64,000 nt of DNA from the NCBI RefSeq assembly GCF_947488185.1, contig NZ_CANKYM010000004.1, forward strand, positions 413,076 to 477,075, written 5' to 3'. The position numbers were made by a program, and so were the translations under genes. This stretch comes from an uncultured Roseobacter sp. (GTDB lineage Bacteria; Pseudomonadota; Alphaproteobacteria; Rhodobacterales; Rhodobacteraceae). Position 1 is the first letter of the stretch; each line of letters starts with the position of its first letter. Under the pieces are notes generated by a model. That model made no database searches. It saw only the letters and a list, made by a program, of their open reading frames with translations, and was not told the DNA's origin. Positions 1 to 9,027 of this stretch are shown piece by piece.

Positions 1-1815
1 TCCGGTTTCGTGAAAGCCGTGAACCTGGCGGATATGAGCATCACGGCGAGCTGTGATCTCGGCGGACAGCCCGACAGCACGGCGCGGGCCAAGGACGGCT
101 CCTTCATCGCGATTGCGATTGAGAATGAACGCGACGAGGATTTGGGTGACGGTCGTGTGCCGCAGATGCCCGCTGGTGATCTGGTGATGATCGACGTGGT
201 GGAGGGCACGCTTGAGTGCGCCACCATGCGCCGTGTCAGCCTGACCGGTCTGGCCGATGTCGCGGGTGAAGATCCGGAGCCGGAGTTCGTTGACATCAAC
301 GATCTGGGCGAGGTCGTCGTCACGCTTCAGGAGAACAACCACATCGCGGTGGTCGCACGGGATGGCAGTCTGGTTTCACATTTCTCCGCCGGCGCAGTCG
401 ATCTGCAGGGGATCGACACCAAGGACGAACGCGCGGCGCTCACGTTCGATCAAAGGCAGCCGGGGCGTCTGCGGGAACCTGACGGGGTGCAGTGGATCGA
501 CAACGACCACTTTGCCATCGCCAATGAGGGCGACATGGACGGCGGTGCACGTGGCATGACCATCTTTAACAAGGATGGTACGCTGGTTTGGGAAAGCGGC
601 GCGTCGCTCGAACATGCCATTGTCCAGATCGGGCACTATCCTGACAAGCGTTCCGACAGCAAAGGGGCTGAGCCTGAGGGTATGGAGTTCGGCACCTTCG
701 ATGGCACACCTTACGTCTTTGTCATGGCCGAGCGCGCATCGGTCGTGGCGGTTTATGACGTGACCGACCCTACCGCACCAGTGCTCAAACAGCTGTTGCC
801 GTCGGGTATCTCTCCCGAAGGGGCCGTGGTCATCCCGGCGCGGGGTCTCTTGGCGACGGCGAACGAGTTTGACGGGTTGGAAGACGGTGCTGCCCGCGCC
901 CATGTGATGGTTTATCAGTACGCCGAAGGTCCTGCGTCCTATCCACATCTCACCTCCGAAGGCATGGATGAACTGACCGGCTGGGGCGCGATTTCCGGCA
1001 TGGTCGCCGATGATGCGGGGATGATTTACGCAGTCTCGGACAGCTTTTACGGCTACCAGCCCCGCATCTTCAAAATCGATCCTGCCTCCACCCCGGCGCG
1101 GATTGTTGAAGCCATTGACGTGACCCGCAATGGCATGCCCGCACAGAAGCTCGACATGGAAGGCATCGTTCTGGATGGTGACGGTAACTTCTGGGTCGCC
1201 TCCGAAGGACGGACCGGGCGCGTCATTCCGCATGCGCTCTATAAGGTGAACGCCAAAGGCGAGATCAAGGAAGAGATCGGCTTGCCGCCGGAGTTGATGG
1301 CAGTGGAGAAACGGTTTGGGTTCGAAGGCATCACGCTGGTCGGTGACACGCTATGGATGCCGGTACAGCGGGAGTGGAAAGACGACCCCAAGGACCACGT
1401 CAAGCTGGTCTCCTACAATCTGGAAACCGAAGAATGGGGGGCCGTGCTCTATCCCAAGGCGGCGCCTGAAAAGGGGTGGGTCGGTCTGAGCGATATGAGC
1501 GTGCACGGCGATCACGTCTATATCATCGAGCGCGACAACCAGCATGCAAGCGACGCTGTCACCAAGAAGGTTTATGCAGTTCCACTGGCCGAGATGGTTC
1601 CGGCCAAACTTGGATCGGAGCTGCCCGTTGTCTCCAAGACATTGGTGCGTGATCTGATCCCTGACCTGACATCTACCGGTGGATACGTGCTCGACAAGGT
1701 CGAGGGCCTGGCGATTATGTCTGATGGGACAGCCTGGATTTCCACCGACAATGACGGCGTTGACGACCATTCCGGTGAAACGATGTTCTTCAGCATCGGT
1801 GCGGTTGGAAAATAA
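1..1815 (+). CDS. Phytase-like esterase / choice-of-anchor beta-propeller protein (5' partial)
   Basis: The frame is open from the first base and the first possible start (GTG at 10) already lies inside domain-like sequence, so the 5' end is outside the window; 601 residues are visible. The first ~300 residues look like a choice-of-anchor-I-type beta-propeller (repeated GxxPEGMEFGTFDG and ISPEGAVV-type strands). The last ~280 residues match the esterase-like phytase family, with repeated DMEGI, GFEGITL and KVEGLAI strand motifs. Family members are usually exported and thought to release phosphate from organic phosphoesters, which would suit the phn genes 0.5 kb downstream. The substrate is unknown. 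A long GC-rich hairpin follows the stop. Confidence 0.75.
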   Translation, partial: SGFVKAVNLADMSITASCDLGGQPDSTARAKDGSFIAIAIENERDEDLGDGRVPQMPAGDLVMIDVVEGTLECATMRRVSLTGLADVAGEDPEPEFVDINDLGEVVVTLQENNHIAVVARDGSLVSHFSAGAVDLQGIDTKDERAALTFDQRQPGRLREPDGVQWIDNDHFAIANEGDMDGGARGMTIFNKDGTLVWESGASLEHAIVQIGHYPDKRSDSKGAEPEGMEFGTFDGTPYVFVMAERASVVAVYDVTDPTAPVLKQLLPSGISPEGAVVIPARGLLATANEFDGLEDGAARAHVMVYQYAEGPASYPHLTSEGMDELTGWGAISGMVADDAGMIYAVSDSFYGYQPRIFKIDPASTPARIVEAIDVTRNGMPAQKLDMEGIVLDGDGNFWVASEGRTGRVIPHALYKVNAKGEIKEEIGLPPELMAVEKRFGFEGITLVGDTLWMPVQREWKDDPKDHVKLVSYNLETEEWGAVLYPKAAPEKGWVGLSDMSVHGDHVYIIERDNQHASDAVTKKVYAVPLAEMVPAKLGSELPVVSKTLVRDLIPDLTSTGGYVLDKVEGLAIMSDGTAWISTDNDGVDDHSGETMFFSIGAVGK

Positions 1816-1840
1816 AAAATCGCTCAAAGACAAAGCATTC

Positions 1841-1875
1841 AACGGCGTTCTGTGCGACATGCGTGGGACGCCGTT
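1841..1875 (+). terminator. Hairpin after the phytase-like gene
   Basis: AACGGCGT and ACGCCGTT form 8 perfect pairs, continued inward by mixed Watson-Crick and G-U pairs to a 3-nt loop. It lies 26 bases after the stop. No strong U-run follows (AAACTTT), so it may be a weak or Rho-assisted terminator. Confidence 0.45.
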
Positions 1876-1946
1876 AAACTTTGCGTGACAGGCGTATCTC
1901 GGGGCCGTTAATCTTTTGTAAGAGAATCGCAGAGGCGGGGGACGCT

Positions 1947-2159
1947 ATGAAGCACGAGACGATTTCCGAAAGCAAAATGTCGCGTAGTGTGATGGGTCTC
2001 GACGATGGCGAAATCGCCCCGTTTGTACGTAAGTGTGTGAAAGAGCGCTCGCTGAGCCGGGTGGTCACGAGCCTCAACAACGATCTGCTTTTTGGCACGC
2101 AGACCGAGCGTGATGACGCAAGAATCGCCCTTCAGCGTATCGGCTTCTCCGATATCTGA
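1947..2159 (+). CDS. Small hypothetical protein (70 aa)
   Basis: ATG at 1947 has a strong purine-rich SD (GGGGGA) 5 bases upstream, and it is preferred over the longer in-frame start at 1881, which lacks one. The protein is hydrophilic and probably helical, without membrane segments or metal-binding motifs. Its C-terminal half (LNNDLLFGTQTERDDARIAL) looks like a small globular helical fold. I do not recognise the family. The gene stands alone between the phytase-like gene and the Pho-box promoter of phnC. Confidence 0.6.
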   Translation: MKHETISESKMSRSVMGLDDGEIAPFVRKCVKERSLSRVVTSLNNDLLFGTQTERDDARIALQRIGFSDI

Positions 2160-2275
2160 GCAGGACGCTCAGCGCCGGGTGAGTGCGACAGGAATGCTCC
2201 GGCAGGATCGGTAAGGGACATGGCTTGCGGGAACTCCAGAAGCACTGGCGACCCCTTCTTTTATTGGTCCACAGG

Positions 2276-2315
2276 CTGTCATAAAACCTTGTGATTTCTG
2301 TCATGCATGGTTCAT
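2276..2315 (+). promoter_or_regulatory. PhoB binding region (Pho boxes) upstream of phnC
   Basis: A perfect CTGTCAT at 2298-2304 is followed after 4 bases by GGTTCAT (2309-2315), which is the two-repeat 11-bp-period layout of a Pho box. A second perfect CTGTCAT at 2276-2282 lies exactly 22 bp (two periods) upstream. The phnC start is 38 bases downstream. PhoB/PhoR control under phosphate limitation is the established role of such boxes; binding here is inferred. Confidence 0.75.
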
Positions 2316-2353
2316 GACCAATCCGTAAGCACCCCTCAACGTCGGGGGATACG

Positions 2354-3184
2354 ATGCTTAAGATTGATAATCTGACCAAGACATTCGGGCAGAACACGGC
2401 CGTGGACGCGGCCAGTATCGAAGTCACAAAATCATCCATGATCGGCATCATCGGGCGGTCCGGCGCAGGCAAGTCGACCCTGTTGCGGATGGTCAACCGG
2501 TTGACCGATGCTAGCGATGGCAAGATCCTGTTCGACGGGCGTGATGTCACGTCTCTGCGCGGATCTGCCAAGCGCGCGTGGCAGTCCGAGTGCGCCATGA
2601 TTTTCCAGCAGTTCAATCTGGTGCTGCGGATGGATGTGGTCTCGAATGTGCTGCACGGCACGCTGAACAGACGTTCCACTCTGGCAACGATGTTTAACCT
2701 CTTTCCGGACGCGGATATCACCCAGGCGATTGCCATCTTGGACCGTTTGGGCATTGCCGAGCATGCGGCAAAGCGGGCCGAGGACTTGTCCGGCGGACAG
2801 CAGCAGCGTGTCGCCATTGCGCGGGCGCTGATGCAGGACCCCAAGATCATCCTTGCAGATGAGCCCATTGCCTCGCTGGACCCGATGAACGCGCAGGTCG
2901 TCATGCGGGCCCTGCGCCGTATCCACGAAGAAGATGGGCGCACCGTCATCGCCAACCTGCACACACTGGACACCGCGCGGCGCTACTGTGACCGGGTCAT
3001 CGGGATGCGTGATGGCCGGATCGTCTTTGACGGTACCCCGGGCCAGCTGAGCACCGCCGCGGCGCGCGATATCTACGGCGCCGATGCAGATTTTTCAGAA
3101 AGCGCCACCTCGACCGAGATCGAGCAGCTTGATCGCTCCGACGCTTTCGACGCCGCGCAGCTGCGCGCACTCGCCGACGTCTGA
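2354..3184 (+). CDS. phnC: Phosphonate ABC transporter, ATP-binding protein PhnC
   Basis: This 276-residue ATPase energises uptake of phosphonates through PhnE. Walker A (GRSGAGKST) is at residues 34-42, the ABC signature LSGGQQQR at about 145-152 and Walker B IILADEP at about 165-171, followed by the switch His in NLHTLD. Length is typical for PhnC. The start is preceded by GGGGGA. It is the first gene of phnC-phnD-phnE1-phnE2-transferase and lies directly behind the Pho boxes. The C-terminal ~30 residues are an acidic, family-variable tail. Confidence 0.95.
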   Translation: MLKIDNLTKTFGQNTAVDAASIEVTKSSMIGIIGRSGAGKSTLLRMVNRLTDASDGKILFDGRDVTSLRGSAKRAWQSECAMIFQQFNLVLRMDVVSNVLHGTLNRRSTLATMFNLFPDADITQAIAILDRLGIAEHAAKRAEDLSGGQQQRVAIARALMQDPKIILADEPIASLDPMNAQVVMRALRRIHEEDGRTVIANLHTLDTARRYCDRVIGMRDGRIVFDGTPGQLSTAAARDIYGADADFSESATSTEIEQLDRSDAFDAAQLRALADV

Positions 3185-3245
3185 CCCCCTCCACTTCAAC
3201 GGCCCAGCCCGTCCGGGCGGGCGACAACCAAGAGAGACCAGCACT

Positions 3246-4148
3246 ATGAAACAAGTGATCTGCGCCCTGGTGGCGACAACAGCTCTGACATCCGGGGCAT
3301 TTGCACAGGAGATCAGCGAATTCCGGATCGGTATCCTCGGCGGCGAAAACGCCCAGGATCGTCTGAATTCCAATGAATGCCTGCGCGCCTATACCGAAGA
3401 AGCGCTGGGCGTGCCGACAAAGCTCTTTGCACCTGCCGACTATAACGGCGTCATTCAGGGCCTGCTCGGCGGCACGCTGGATATGGCGTGGCTCGGTGCG
3501 TCGTCCTACGCTGCCGTCCACATTCAGGACCCGCAAGCGGTGGAGCCTGTGCTGGTGAAAATCAATCTGGACGGCTCTTACGGGTATCACTCCATCGGGT
3601 TCGCGCGCAAAGACAGCGGCATTGCCTCGTTGGATGACATGCAGGGCAAGGTCTTTGGCTTCGGCGATCCGAACTCCACCTCGGGCTACTTGATCCCGTC
3701 CATCGAAATTCCGCAGGAAACCGGCAAGACCATGAACTCCGGCGACTATTTCGGGGAAGTGAAGTTCACAGGTGGTCATGAACAGACCATCGTCGCCGTC
3801 AACAACGGGGACGTGAACGCCGGTGTGACCTGGGCCGACGGTCAGGGCAATTGGGAAGACGGCTACAACTCTGGCGCCCTGCGCAAGGCTGTGGATGCCG
3901 GTCTGGTGGATATGAACGATTTGGTCGAAATCTGGCGCTCGAACCCCATCCCGGAGGGCCCGATTGTGCTGCGCAGCAGCATGCCGGCAGAGGTCAAGGC
4001 CACGATGACCGCGTTGGTCGACGGTTTGAATGAAGCGGATGCGGATTGCGCCTATGGTGTTGCTGCAGGCGAGAGCCTCGGCTTCGACCCCATCACGCAT
4101 GACGCCTACGTTTCCATCGTGGAAGCCCGCAAGGCAAAGGCAAACTAG
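3246..4148 (+). CDS. phnD: Phosphonate ABC transporter, periplasmic substrate-binding protein PhnD
   Basis: A 300-residue binding protein that captures phosphonates in the periplasm. Residues 1-20 form a Sec signal peptide ending AFA with predicted cleavage before QE. The mature part shows the PhnD signatures LGGTLDMAWLGASSYAA and GDPNSTSGYLIPS, the latter lining the phosphonate pocket. The chosen ATG at 3246 begins the signal peptide and follows AGAGACC; the longer in-frame ORF from 3084 overlaps phnC and is rejected. It is separated from phnE by 71 bases containing a perfect hairpin. Confidence 0.95.
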   Translation: MKQVICALVATTALTSGAFAQEISEFRIGILGGENAQDRLNSNECLRAYTEEALGVPTKLFAPADYNGVIQGLLGGTLDMAWLGASSYAAVHIQDPQAVEPVLVKINLDGSYGYHSIGFARKDSGIASLDDMQGKVFGFGDPNSTSGYLIPSIEIPQETGKTMNSGDYFGEVKFTGGHEQTIVAVNNGDVNAGVTWADGQGNWEDGYNSGALRKAVDAGLVDMNDLVEIWRSNPIPEGPIVLRSSMPAEVKATMTALVDGLNEADADCAYGVAAGESLGFDPITHDAYVSIVEARKAKAN

Positions 4149-4172
4149 TTCGAAGTTTTTCATGATGACAAG

Positions 4173-4198
4173 GCGGGCCCTTTTTCCCGAGGGCCCGC
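4173..4198 (+). terminator. Hairpin between phnD and phnE
   Basis: GCGGGCCC (4173-4180) and GGGCCCGC (4191-4198) make a perfect 8-bp GC-only stem with a 10-nt loop, followed by TTTATTT. It fits an intrinsic (partial) terminator or an mRNA-stabilising hairpin that keeps phnD transcript in excess over the permeases, as is common after binding-protein genes. Confidence 0.65.
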
Positions 4199-4219
4199 TT
4201 TATTTCATGCGGGGGAAAG

Positions 4220-5089
4220 ATGGCGGATACAACCTTTCAGGCAGGCAGCCTGTCCGAGATGCAGACAGGCTATGCGCGCCTGATCCGCACGCGGCGGATG
4301 TGGAATGGCGCAATGCTGGCGTTGTTTATCGCCTTGCTGGTCGCAGGGTTCATGACCGCAGATGCGCGCAATGCGGGCGGATTCTGGAACGGCATCGACA
4401 ATGTCTTTGATTTTCCGGTGGAGGTGATCGGCGAGGCCTGGGAGAAATCCCATCTGCTGCCCGGCCATTTCGCCAAGTATTTTCCGTCACTGGTAGAAAC
4501 GATCAACATCGCCGCCGCCGCCACGCTGGTGGGGGTAATGGCGGGTGCGATTTTATCGCTTTTATCCACACGAGGGCTGGCGCGCTGGCCTTCGCTGGTC
4601 GGGCTCTTTCGCCGGGTCAGCGACATTCTCCGCGCCATCCCCGAAATCGTGATCGCGCTGGTCCTGATCTTCGTGCTGGGGGCGGGACCCGTACCTGCGA
4701 TGATTGCCATTGCGCTGCACACCGCCGGGGCGATTGGCAAGCTCTACTCCGAAGTCAACGAGAACGCCTCCCTGAAACCGGTCGAAGGGCTGGCCTCTGT
4801 CGGGGCCAACTGGTCGCAGCGGATGATGCTGGGCATCGTCCCGCAAGTGGCGCCCAACTACCTCAGCTATGCTTTGCTGCGGTTCGAGATCAACATCCGC
4901 GCCTCTGCCATCCTCGGCTTCGTGGGGGCGGGCGGCATCGGTTATGACCTCAAGAACGCGATGAGCTGGGGGCAGGGCAAGTTCGACGAAGCGGCGGCAA
5001 TCTTCATCCTGCTTTTCGCCGCCATCGTTCTCTTTGACCAGCTGTCCTCATACGCGCGCCACCGGCTGACAACGGGGGCCCGGACATGA
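4220..5089 (+). CDS. phnE: Phosphonate ABC transporter permease PhnE (first copy)
   Basis: Inner-membrane permease of 289 residues with an N-terminal cytoplasmic stretch, a first membrane helix at about 31-47 and further helices from about 95 on. The binding-protein-dependent permease (EAA-type) loop reads NASLKPVEGLASVGAN, the contact site for PhnC. The C-terminal GAGGIGYDL motif is typical of PhnE. It ends in an ATGA overlap with the second permease, implying translational coupling and a heterodimeric channel. Confidence 0.93.
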   Translation: MADTTFQAGSLSEMQTGYARLIRTRRMWNGAMLALFIALLVAGFMTADARNAGGFWNGIDNVFDFPVEVIGEAWEKSHLLPGHFAKYFPSLVETINIAAAATLVGVMAGAILSLLSTRGLARWPSLVGLFRRVSDILRAIPEIVIALVLIFVLGAGPVPAMIAIALHTAGAIGKLYSEVNENASLKPVEGLASVGANWSQRMMLGIVPQVAPNYLSYALLRFEINIRASAILGFVGAGGIGYDLKNAMSWGQGKFDEAAAIFILLFAAIVLFDQLSSYARHRLTTGART

Positions 5090-6381
5090 GCAATGCTGCA
5101 ATCCTGACCGAAATGCGGGGCCTCTTCCGGCGCAAACGCCTTGTGGCGGCAGCGATCCCGGCGATGATCTTGACCTATCTGGTCTATATCTTCTTCGCCT
5201 TCGGTATGCCCGAGATGATGCGCACGGCGGATACGAAAAACGCTCGCATTCTTGTGTCCGACAGCTACAGCTACAAAACCCATGTGACGCGCGACAACCG
5301 CAGTGGCGACATTCAGATTGCCATCGAAGGCGAACGCAAGGGGCGCTATGACGCCGGCATCAGCCCCTCCTGGGTGACCCTTGGCGAGACAACCGAGATC
5401 CTGTTGGACAAGGGCCACATAGTCCTCTTTGGACCCGAAGAGATCCGCTATGACATTCCGGGCTACGGTCTGGTCACGGCAAACCCCGGGCGCGGCGGCG
5501 TAAACGTGCAGCTGCCGGGCGGGGACGTGCCGGACTGGATCAACGCTTCCAAGAACCGGTTGACCATCACGACCGCAGCCGGGCGCCTGACGATCACCCG
5601 CAACCGGTCCGAAGTCTTTCGCTATTTCACCGGGTGGGAGCTTTTCTTCTTCACCCTCGACAGCCCCTACCACAGAATGGGTCTGAGCGAGGTGCTGGGC
5701 AAAGCGGTGTCCGGCGAGGCCGGGGCGATCTGGCAGGATTTCTGGACCAACAAGATGTGGCGCCATTCCGATGTCGCCTGGGCGATCTTCGAGACCATCC
5801 TGATGGCGTTTCTGGGCACGGTTGGTGCAGCCCTGATTGCCCTGCCACTGGCCTTTCTGGCTGCGCGCAATTTCACCCCGCTGGGGGCGGCGCGTTTTGC
5901 CGCGCGCAGGCTCTTTGACTTTCTGCGCGGTGTGGATGGGTTGATCTGGACGGTGGTGCTCAGCCGCGCCTTTGGGCCCGGGCCTTTGACCGGCGCGCTG
6001 GCCATTCTCATCACCGACTCCGGCACCTTCGGCAAGATTTTCTCTGAGGCGTTGGAAAACGTGGACGACAAGCAGATCGAAGGCATCCGGTCCACCGGGG
6101 CAAAACCGATGCAACGCTACCGGTTTGGTGTGATCCCGCAGGTCACGCCGATCCTGCTCAGCCAGATCCTCTACTATCTGGAATCCAACGTGCGGTCGGC
6201 CACGATCATCGGGGCCATCACCGGCGGCGGCATCGGCTTGCTGCTGACGCAGGCGATCATCACGCAGAAGGATTGGGAAGAAGTGACCTATTACATCGTT
6301 CTGATCGTGCTGATGGTCATGGTGATGGACACGCTCTCCGGCTGGCTGCGCCGCCGCCTGATCCACGGGAAACCTGCGTGA
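5086..6381 (+). CDS. phnE: Phosphonate ABC transporter permease PhnE (second, long copy)
   Basis: At 431 residues it is about 150 longer than the first permease. A helix at about 17-40 is followed by a ~150-residue soluble segment that is probably periplasmic, and only then by the permease core with the loop NVDDKQIEGIRSTGAK and the C-terminal GAITGGGIGLLL motif. Extended second PhnE proteins are known in alphaproteobacterial phn clusters; the role of the insert is not known. The start overlaps the previous stop by 4 bases, and the end overlaps the transferase start. Confidence 0.92.
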   Translation: MSNAAILTEMRGLFRRKRLVAAAIPAMILTYLVYIFFAFGMPEMMRTADTKNARILVSDSYSYKTHVTRDNRSGDIQIAIEGERKGRYDAGISPSWVTLGETTEILLDKGHIVLFGPEEIRYDIPGYGLVTANPGRGGVNVQLPGGDVPDWINASKNRLTITTAAGRLTITRNRSEVFRYFTGWELFFFTLDSPYHRMGLSEVLGKAVSGEAGAIWQDFWTNKMWRHSDVAWAIFETILMAFLGTVGAALIALPLAFLAARNFTPLGAARFAARRLFDFLRGVDGLIWTVVLSRAFGPGPLTGALAILITDSGTFGKIFSEALENVDDKQIEGIRSTGAKPMQRYRFGVIPQVTPILLSQILYYLESNVRSATIIGAITGGGIGLLLTQAIITQKDWEEVTYYIVLIVLMVMVMDTLSGWLRRRLIHGKPA

Positions 6382-6992
6382 AACTGGCGGCTGCAAAACC
6401 GGTCATCCACGACGGATGTGATCTCGTCGATGTTGAGATGGGCCGCTATGTCGAGATCGGTCAGGGCAGCCGCGTGGCTTACACGATCTTCGGGGATTAT
6501 TCCTACTGCGACCGCCTCTGTGACATTGCCAATGCGGAGATTGGCAAGTTTGCCAATATCGCCAGTTTCGTGCGCATCGGGGCCACAGATCACCCTCTGG
6601 ATCGGGCGTCGCTGCATCACTTCATGTACCGGTCGGCGGATTATTGGGAGGATGCCGCGCAGGATGCTGATTGGTTTGCAAAACGTCGCGCGCGGCGGGC
6701 ACGGATCGGGCATGATACCTGGATCGGGCACAACGCGCAGATCAAGCCGGAGGTGGAGATCGGCCACGGCGCGGTTGTCGCCTCTGGGGCGGTGGTCACG
6801 AAATCGGTGGCGCCTTATACGATTGTTGCAGGCGTGCCGGCGAAACCAATCCGCCGTCGTCAGCCCGAAGAGATTGCAGAGCGGTTGGTTGCGCTGGCGT
6901 GGTGGGATTGGGACCATGCGGCGGTGAGGGATGCGCTGGATGATTTCCGCACCCTGCCTGCCGAAGCATTCCTGGAGAAATACGAGACGTAG
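6378..6992 (+). CDS. Phosphonate-cluster hexapeptide-repeat acetyltransferase
   Basis: A 204-residue left-handed beta-helix transferase with hexapeptide repeats at about 10-60 and 110-155 (IGHDTWIGHNAQI, IGHGAVVASGAVV) and the IVAGVPAKPI ending typical of xenobiotic/chloramphenicol-type acetyltransferases. It matches the family of phn-linked transferases seen next to C-P lyase genes; it may acetylate aminoalkylphosphonates (a role like PhnO, but an unrelated fold), which is inference. Start is GTG at 6378, overlapping the phnE TGA, so it is translationally coupled to the transporter. Confidence 0.85.
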   Translation: MKLAAAKPVIHDGCDLVDVEMGRYVEIGQGSRVAYTIFGDYSYCDRLCDIANAEIGKFANIASFVRIGATDHPLDRASLHHFMYRSADYWEDAAQDADWFAKRRARRARIGHDTWIGHNAQIKPEVEIGHGAVVASGAVVTKSVAPYTIVAGVPAKPIRRRQPEEIAERLVALAWWDWDHAAVRDALDDFRTLPAEAFLEKYET

Positions 6993-6995
6993 CAG

Positions 6996-8171
6996 CTATT
7001 CCGCCGCATGTGCGACGGTTGCCAGGCCGGAGATAAAGCGCTGGCCCGTCTCACCGCTCAGATGCGCGAGGCGGCCACCCGAAATGGTGGCGGTGATGCG
7101 GTACGTTTTCTTGTCCACGACAACCAGATCAGCACGCTTGCCAACCGTAAGCGTTCCCCTGTCGGATAGGCCCATGACAGCCGCGGGCGTCGCAGAAATC
7201 AGGGCCCAGGCTGCGGGCAGATCAAGCGTGCCTGTCTCAACAAGGGCAAAGGCCGATTGGGCCATGGACGGATAGTGGTAGTCAGATACCAGTACGTCAC
7301 AGAGCCCGGCGCGGATCAGGTCCAGCGCCGCGACATTGCCGGATTGTGACCCGCCGCGCACTATGTTGGGGGCGCCCATCAGGATCGGATTGTCGAGGCT
7401 GCGCGCCGCACGGGCGGCGGCCTGCGATGTGGGAAACTCGCAGATTTTCGCCCCGATCTCGTTGAAATAGACGCGGGTCTCCGCGCTGGCATCGTCGTGG
7501 CTTCCATAGCGGATGCCTTGTGCATCGAAGAAGGCGGCAAGACTGCACAAGTATCGTGGCACCTTGGGGTTTTGCAGAAAGGCGCCGTCCACTACCGCCA
7601 TGTGTTCCTGAGGCGTGCGCCCAGCCTTTTTCGCCCAGCCCAGGATTTCCTCGGGGTTGGTTCGTGACTTCTGCCGTGCCTCCGGCAGGTGGTCATTGAA
7701 GACGGCATAATCCACGCCATGCGCGGCGATCACATCCTTCAGCGTATCGAGTGTGTCGATGGTGTGGGTCTCAACGCGCAGCTGCACACGCAGATCAATC
7801 AGTGCGGTCTGCCGGTAGATTTCCAGTGCGTCAAGCAGTCGCGCGGTTGCGTCCGGCCCGCGCAGCCCGCCCTCCCATGACCAGGACTGTGCCATCCACG
7901 CCGTGGTAACCCCATGGGCCGCCGCCTCGCAATCCGTCGCGCGCAGCGCCTGATCCAGCGGAAAGACGGCGGAGGGGCGCGGTGCAACCTGGCGCTCGAA
8001 GGCATCGCCATGCAGGTCGATAATCCCGGGCAGAACATATGTACCGCTGAGATCGACTGCACTGCCGCCCGCCTCCGAAATCCTCCCGCCCCGGATCGAA
8101 ACCGGGCGTTCGGACAATCCATCCGGCCAGAGAACGGTCGCGCCCGTCAGGGTGAGAGGGGGAAGTGCCAT
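6996..8171 (-). CDS. phnM: PhnM-like amidohydrolase (first PhnM paralogue)
   Basis: A 391-residue metal-dependent hydrolase of the PhnM type, which removes pyrophosphate from alpha-D-ribose 1-methylphosphonate 5-triphosphate in the C-P lyase pathway. PhnM-type blocks include PGIIDLHGDAFERQ (metal His), SHDDAS, MGAPNIVRGGSQSGN and DVLVSDYHYPS. The metal loop differs from the classical LHTDN of the second copy at 14992, so substrate preference may differ. ATG at 8171 gives the standard N-terminus; the ORF extends 13 codons further without support. It follows phnF on the same strand after 69 bases, suggesting a phnF-phnM operon. Confidence 0.85.
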   Translation of the reverse strand: MALPPLTLTGATVLWPDGLSERPVSIRGGRISEAGGSAVDLSGTYVLPGIIDLHGDAFERQVAPRPSAVFPLDQALRATDCEAAAHGVTTAWMAQSWSWEGGLRGPDATARLLDALEIYRQTALIDLRVQLRVETHTIDTLDTLKDVIAAHGVDYAVFNDHLPEARQKSRTNPEEILGWAKKAGRTPQEHMAVVDGAFLQNPKVPRYLCSLAAFFDAQGIRYGSHDDASAETRVYFNEIGAKICEFPTSQAAARAARSLDNPILMGAPNIVRGGSQSGNVAALDLIRAGLCDVLVSDYHYPSMAQSAFALVETGTLDLPAAWALISATPAAVMGLSDRGTLTVGKRADLVVVDKKTYRITATISGGRLAHLSGETGQRFISGLATVAHAAE

Positions 8172-8240
8172 CAGATTATCGCTGCTCAGTGAATCGTTTT
8201 TCCAATGCATGGCAGAAAAGGGCGACAGCTTTGTGACAGC

Positions 8241-8984
8241 CTAGTCCGGCGTGTCGAGCGTGAGCGTCACACGGTCGCCGACAAACCAGGTCCGCCCATA
8301 TTCTACCGGTGTGCCGTCCATATCCGCATTCATGCCAACAGATCTCAGGATCGGTGCGCCCTCTTCGATGCGCAGAAGTCCGGCTTGCGTTGCGGTCGCG
8401 CGTTTGGCGGTCAGGCGGGTCCACTCCCGCGTGTAGTCAGTGACGCCATGCGCCTGCAGCGCGGCTGTGACGGAGGATTTGTCAGCGAGAAATGTGGGCA
8501 GGTTTTCGAACCGGTCTGCTGGAAAGACGCTCTGAAACAGCGCCAAAGGCATGCTGTCGGCCAGCGACAGACCCTCGTAGCAATGCACCAATGCCTCCGC
8601 CGAAAGCGACAGCGCCTCGACCTCCCTGGCGGTCGCGCGCCGCGTGATCACGTCGAGCACTTTCTTTGCCGGTGTGCGCCCGGCGGCAGTGATGTTCTGG
8701 TGAAAGCGCACCCGCTTGCCGATGGGATAGTCGGTCGGGGTGCCGGTCACGAAAACACCGGCCCCGCGTCGCGGTACCACCAGTCCTTCCGTCGCCATGC
8801 GAGAGAGCGCGTGACGTACCGTGTGACGGTTGACCCCGAACCGGCGGGACAGGGCCGCCTCTGTCGGCAGCTTGTCACCCGTTGCGTAAATACCCTCGGC
8901 GATTTCACTGGTGAGCGTTGTGCAGATCGCGCGCCAGATGGGCGTCTTGCTGGAAGGGGTATCGGTGGTCATGTCACGAAACAT
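8241..8984 (-). CDS. phnF: GntR/HutC-family regulator PhnF
   Basis: A 247-residue regulator with an N-terminal winged helix-turn-helix (about 17-80, GDKLPTEAALSRRFGVNRHT then RRGAGVFV) and a C-terminal UTRA effector domain (about 100-240, from RVRFHQNITAAGR). PhnF proteins repress phosphonate genes. It is divergent from phnG, and the shared 81-bp interval holds three copies of TTGT(C/A)TAG, a plausible operator set. An alternative start is the ATG four codons later (8972). Confidence 0.9.
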   Translation of the reverse strand: MFRDMTTDTPSSKTPIWRAICTTLTSEIAEGIYATGDKLPTEAALSRRFGVNRHTVRHALSRMATEGLVVPRRGAGVFVTGTPTDYPIGKRVRFHQNITAAGRTPAKKVLDVITRRATAREVEALSLSAEALVHCYEGLSLADSMPLALFQSVFPADRFENLPTFLADKSSVTAALQAHGVTDYTREWTRLTAKRATATQAGLLRIEEGAPILRSVGMNADMDGTPVEYGRTWFVGDRVTLTLDTPD

Positions 8985-9027
8985 TCACAGGGTTCGGGAT
9001 TGTGTTTGGCGGCATAGCGCGGTACAT

